Of a DNA stretch of 7,324 nucleotides, positions 5,801 through 7,324 are shown in pieces. Source of the DNA: JASHVB01 sp049522565. GTDB taxonomy: Bacteria > Pseudomonadota > Alphaproteobacteria > Acetobacterales > Acetobacteraceae. The notes below the pieces were generated by a model. The model searched no databases. It was not told the DNA's origin and saw nothing but the letters and a program-made list of their open reading frames with translations. Location of the stretch: NCBI GenBank assembly GCA_049522565.1, contig JBEKNT010000357.1, positions 1-7,324 of the forward strand, given 5' to 3'. Positions within the stretch are counted from its first letter, which is position 1; each line of letters starts with the position of its first letter. The position numbers and the translations under genes are program-made.

Positions 5801-7324
5801 GTCAGGCTGGCACCCAGGCCACCCGTCCAATATCCAATGAAGCCGACGGGGGACGCGCCCCCGCCCCCGATATCAAGTGCACCGGAATTGGTCAGCGTCA
5901 CGCCCGATCCGAGCGTGATCACGCCGCCCTGGCCGGGCGGACGGTTGCTCAATGTGGCCCCTCCACCCGCCATACCGAGCAGGCCGGTATTGGTCAGCGT
6001 GCAGCCCGCCCCGATGCTCAGGGTGCCGCCGGAACCGCCATATCCGGTGTCGAGGCCCCCGCCTCCGCCGCCGATATCGACCGTGCCGCCATTGGTCAGG
6101 GTGCTGACAGACCCGATAGCCACAATTCCGCCCGTGCCGCCGGCAACGCCATAACCGTTCCCGCCGGTCCCGCCCCTGATGTCGAGCGTGCTGGCGCTGA
6201 TCGTGAGTGTCGGGGCGGGGCCGCCGAGGGTCAGCGTGCCCCCCGCTTGGCCGCCAGCAGGTCCGCCCGCAACGTTGAGCACGGCCCCGGCGTCGTTCAG
6301 CGTCAACTGCTGGACTGACGCGGTCTCGCCGCTCGCGATGCTGACGGTGTAGGTGCCTTGGGCGTCGATGACGGCGTCGTCGCCGGCACCCGGAACCACG
6401 GCTGGCGACCAGTCGGACGCGGTGTTCCAGTCGCCGGAGACGGCTTGCGACCATGACCACGTGGCAGCGGTCGCCAGCATCCCTTGCACACTGAAATTGC
6501 TGAACGAGCTTGGCGTTCCGTAGCCACCGCCGGTTGTCGTATTCGGCTGATCGCTGTAGAGGCCGACTTCGCCGCCGGTGAACGCAGTGTCGGTCAGTGT
6601 GGTCAGCACGGTCGAGCTGGCGTCGAAACTGCCGTCCGGGTCGTCATAGGCCGTGTAGTGATCGCCGTTCACCGTGACCGTCATGGTGTAGCTATCGCCG
6701 GGCGTTAGGACCCCTTCCACCAAACCCTGCACCGGCCCGTTCGAAATATTTGACCAATAGGCGGAGGTGCCCGCTTCGCCGCCGCGCGAGCCCTGGCCGT
6801 AGCCCATGCCACCCAGGACAAGCTCAACGTTGCCGGAATCGAGGAGGATGCCGCTGTCCCCGAGGGCATTCACGGTGACCGTGAGCTGGAGGTTGGTGTT
6901 CGTCAGGTCGAATGGCAGGAACGTAGTAACCTGCGGCTCGTTGTTGAGGACCTGTGCGGCGTAGTCGCCGCTGCTGGCGCTCCAATCGCCGCTCGTGTTG
7001 CTCCAGTCGGATGACGGGCTCGGGGTAAAGTTGTCGGAGAATGTGAAGGGCGGGCTCGTGGCCGCCTGCGTCACATCCGTGCCGGTTCCGCGTGCATCCT
7101 TCGCAAGATCGAATTGCTCACCGCTAAAGTTCTGCGCAGGGTCGAGCTGAAGACCGACGGTGACGCCGTTCTCCACGATCTGCAGCGTATTGCCGGCCAG
7201 CAATTCGGTGGTGCCGCCGCTGCTGAATGGCAGTGCCGTGAGATCGATCGTATCGCCGGGGGCGAAGCCGAAGATCGTGTTGCTCGGTGCCGCCGTGCTG
7301 TCGATTTGCACCGTCCCGCCGTTC
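2875..7324 (-). CDS. Giant Gly-rich repeat protein, probable surface or secreted beta-solenoid; N-terminus outside the window
   Basis: The frame is open from the stop (TGA, complement of 2875-2877) through the right edge, so the gene is 5'-partial and at least 1482 codons long. A GTG at 7311-7309 is in frame, but the sequence before it (NGGT) continues the same domain, so it is unlikely to be the start. Residues below count from that GTG. Order: DTIDL-type domain (1-82); jelly-roll/laminin-G-like region (about 91-278, ending EVGLYSDQ...FSNFSVQG); spacer module with GDWNTASDW and VVPGAGDDAVIDAQGTYTV (about 284-348); about nine Gly-rich repeats (357-672); 117-residue repeats (697-1191) with a decayed copy (1192-1268); a linker of VFVGDVLGGSASSVLELA type; and a second DTIDL-type domain (1409-1478) ending HLMVTHF. 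The recurrent T-L-T-N-x-G-x-I pattern is typical of beta-helical adhesin stalks. No enzyme motif, RTX repeat or C-terminal barrel is visible. An adhesin or other surface structure is the best guess; the export route is unknown. The right-hand neighbour is outside the window. Confidence 0.88.
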   Translation of the reverse strand, partial: NGGTVQIDSTAAPSNTIFGFAPGDTIDLTALPFSSGGTTELLAGNTLQIVENGVTVGLQLDPAQNFSGEQFDLAKDARGTGTDVTQAATSPPFTFSDNFTPSPSSDWSNTSGDWSASSGDYAAQVLNNEPQVTTFLPFDLTNTNLQLTVTVNALGDSGILLDSGNVELVLGGMGYGQGSRGGEAGTSAYWSNISNGPVQGLVEGVLTPGDSYTMTVTVNGDHYTAYDDPDGSFDASSTVLTTLTDTAFTGGEVGLYSDQPNTTTGGGYGTPSSFSNFSVQGMLATAATWSWSQAVSGDWNTASDWSPAVVPGAGDDAVIDAQGTYTVSIASGETASVQQLTLNDAGAVLNVAGGPAGGQAGGTLTLGGPAPTLTISASTLDIRGGTGGNGYGVAGGTGGIVAIGSVSTLTNGGTVDIGGGGGGLDTGYGGSGGTLSIGAGCTLTNTGLLGMAGGGATLSNRPPGQGGVITLGSGVTLTNSGALDIGGGGASPVGFIGYWTGGLGASLTTGSGDTLINADTLDIGGGAPGGPDTYGPGGTGGTLTIASGSTLINAGVLHVAGGAGANGVNYAPGNFVLGGTGGTLTISSDSSFINNGTLDFAGGAGGQYYGGGGTGGTLTIASGGTLTNQGMLALSGGGAGQNGGTAGTGGALSVAAGGALINDGTIDIVAGSGTGGTLTNLGVIIAPGSLGVGVQIAGSLINGAADDTTATIAGGLDGVSFSHGCLVTLANYGTISGGSDGLIFGGGCVGTLANYGTVSGGVTGMFILSAADVDNVGTISSSGDGVLFGGGGTGSGTLTNTGVITSSDGAGVQTGSDAVTVSNLGTIAALGSRSVGALLVGGSLTNGAADDSTATIFGGFDGMFFGPGGTGTLTNYGTISAGFEGVCILAATDVDNLGTISGGGNAVQFGAAGTLTNAGVITSADGAGVQTGSDAVTIDNLGSIAALGGGSIGAVLVGGTLINGAVGDTTATISGGLDGVFFAPGGTGTLTNYGTVSGGFEGVCILATTDVDNLGTISGRGNAVQFDTAGTLTNTGIVTSSDGAGVQTSSDAVTVNNLGSIAALGSGSIGAALVGGTLINGAAADTTATISGGFDGVFFAPDGTGTLTNYGTVSGGFEGVCILATTDVDNLGTISSNSNAVQFDTAGTLTNAGVITSASGAGVQTGSDNVTLSNLGTIAALGSSSIGALLAGGTLTNGAAGVPTAAIYGGLDGVFFGAGGPGTLANYGTISGVTGVYAGANGTVVNAGSIVSIDGAAGTAIRFGAGAGRLVVDPGAVFVGDVLGGSASSVLELAAGNGNAAGSIGAIGSAFVNFGTLAVDQAANWALQNGNSIGTVANDGTLTLDAGTTLAVTGAVDPASSGIFELDTDSILRIAADSGTGDRMQFLGSAELVVEHAAQFGIDVGTAVYAGPLIEDFGAACTIDLKDIGSAGATMDYNAATGLLQIDSGAGTASLLFDTTNLGSGVFHLGNDGSGHLMVTHF
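2878..3087 (-). other. C-terminal DTIDL-type domain of the repeat protein
   Basis: The last 70 residues (1409-1478) run LIEDFGAACTIDLKDIG, then TGLLQID, ASLLFDT, GVFHLGNDGSGHLMVTHF. They line up with the first visible domain (IFGFAPGDTIDLTALPF, NTLQIVENG, VGLQLDP, EQFDLAKDARGTGTDVT) in the same order and spacing, so I read them as one domain type. The usual Gly-Asp before TIDL is Ala-Cys here (Cys1417). In related large alphaproteobacterial proteins this kind of module often ends the chain, from memory, and it may act in export or capping; that role is inference. Confidence 0.55.
3508..3738 (-). repeat. Decayed, shortened terminal copy of the 117-residue repeat (copy E)
   Basis: Residues 1192-1268 begin like a normal unit (TNGAA, then GGLDGVFF, GTLANYGTIS). 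The segment that reads GGFEGVCILATTDVDNLGTIS in other copies is shortened to GVTGVYAGANGTVVNAGSIVS, without the cysteine. After AIRFGAGAG it merges into a different module, VVDPGAVFVGDV. This is the expected look of the last, unconstrained or capping coil of a solenoid. Confidence 0.7.
3739..4791 (-). repeat. Three exact-length 351-bp tandem repeats (117 residues each)
   Basis: In translation order the copies are B (4791-4441), C (4440-4090) and D (4089-3739). Each is exactly 117 codons; for example TCGAAGCC recurs at 3971, 4322 and 4673. Each unit starts [TI]NGA and passes through TATIxGGxDGxFF, GTLTNYGT, GFEGVCILAxTDVDNLGTIS, NAVQF, AGTLTN, GAGVQT and NLGxIAALG. By hand count C and D differ at about 20 of 117 residues and B and C at about 23. 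A 260-base stretch around 3941-4200 matches its counterpart 351 bases further on at roughly 92%. Each unit probably forms several beta-helix coils. Confidence 0.92.
4792..5223 (-). repeat. Expanded first copy of the repeat, 144 residues (copy A)
   Basis: Residues 697-840 are homologous to copies B-D at both ends (INGAADDTTATI and VSNLGTIAALGSRSVGALLVGGSL) but are 27 residues longer. The extra material is mostly one more internal coil: TLANYGTISGGSDGLIFGGGCVG is followed by a second TLANYGTVSGG. A short Gly/Ser-rich addition before GTLTN adds the rest. The DNA is also more diverged from B-D than those are from each other. Confidence 0.8.
5296..6243 (-). repeat. Glycine-rich short repeats with variable-length loops
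   Basis: Residues 357-672 hold about nine repeats. Each has a core of roughly 20 residues of the form GGTLTIxSGxTLxNxGxLDIxGG, followed by a Gly-rich loop of variable length and content (for example ANGVNYAPGNFVLGG, QYYGGGG, QNGGTAG, PGGPDTYGPGG). Unit lengths run from about 26 to 41 residues. The cores fit beta-helix strands and the loops would project from the turns. In plus-strand orientation the DNA reads as recurring ATTGATCAGxGTG or ATTGGTCAGxGTG motifs with GCC-rich spacers. Confidence 0.85.
6478..7041 (-). other. Laminin-G-like / jelly-roll region of the repeat protein
   Basis: Residues 91-278 run from FSDNFTPSPSSDWSN to FSNFSVQG and alternate short beta-type segments: LQLTVTVNALGDSGILLD, VELVLGGMGYG, YTMTVTVNGDHYTAYDDPDG and GGEVGLYSDQ. 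The final GEVGLYSD...FSNFSV resembles the last strands of concanavalin A-like/LamG folds found in carbohydrate-binding proteins. Such a domain could bind surface glycans. The fold is inferred from pattern alone; no binding residues can be assigned. Confidence 0.5.
7066..7324 (-). other. N-proximal DTIDL-type domain, cut by the window edge
   Basis: The visible residues run from NGGTVQIDS at the edge through NTIFGFAPGDTIDLTALPF, LLAGNTLQIVENG, VGLQLDPAQNFSGEQFDLA to about residue 82. The module recurs in large Gly/Thr-rich alphaproteobacterial proteins, often as repeated copies, so more may lie upstream. It closely resembles the C-terminal domain of the same protein. Confidence 0.6.

Noticed and set aside
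5296..6243. RTX calcium-binding nonapeptide repeats
   Set aside because: Gly-rich runs are present, but the GGxGxDxhx pattern with periodic Asp is missing.
5503..6318. Plus-strand frame of 271 codons across the Gly-rich repeats
   Set aside because: It mirrors the minus-strand repeats. The product is Arg/Ala/Asp-rich with no signal, start context or recognisable domain.
7309..7311. GTG as the true start of the large minus-strand gene
   Set aside because: The frame stays open past it to the window edge, and the residues before it (NGGT) fit the same domain. There is no signal peptide after it.

Overview
The window is high-GC bacterial DNA, most likely from an alphaproteobacterium and plausibly a member of the Acetobacteraceae/Rhodospirillales. 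This rests on the bamD-recN gene pair, the style of the proteins, the GC-rich palindromes upstream, and the modules in the large repeat protein (a DTIDL-type domain and an 'nWNTASDWSpavVP' type domain), which I associate from memory with Acetobacteraceae, Methylobacterium and Bradyrhizobium. No taxonomic marker gene is present.

Layout. Positions 1-159 are non-coding: three short perfect hairpins in tandem (14-85), then a T-rich stretch, then a candidate extended -10 element just before bamD. On the plus strand follow bamD (160-1035), a lipoprotein of the outer-membrane beta-barrel assembly (BAM) machine, and, 22 bases later, recN (1058-2767, TTG start), an SMC-like DNA double-strand-break repair ATPase. 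The two probably share a transcript. In many alphaproteobacteria this pair sits in the order lpxC-bamD-recN-ligA, so lpxC may lie just upstream of the window. ligA does not follow recN here.

After a 107-base convergent gap (2768-2874) the rest of the window (2875-7324) is one minus-strand gene that runs off the right edge, so its N-terminus is missing. At least 1482 codons are visible. The product is a very large, Gly/Thr/Asn-rich, probably surface or secreted repeat protein. From N to C it has a DTIDL-type domain, a laminin-G-like jelly-roll region, a spacer module, about nine short Gly-rich repeats with variable loops, an array of exact 117-residue (351-bp) repeats flanked by an expanded and a decayed copy, and a second, diverged DTIDL-type domain at the extreme C-terminus. 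The repeats look like beta-solenoid coils. There is no recognisable catalytic domain, RTX nonapeptide or autotransporter barrel in the visible part.

The left half is ordinary housekeeping sequence. The points worth a second look are in the repeat protein: the recoverable duplication history of the 351-bp units, a cysteine kept at one position in three adjacent coils, and similar domains at both ends. I see no convincing evidence of a new multi-gene system, RNA gene, CRISPR array or insertion sequence.
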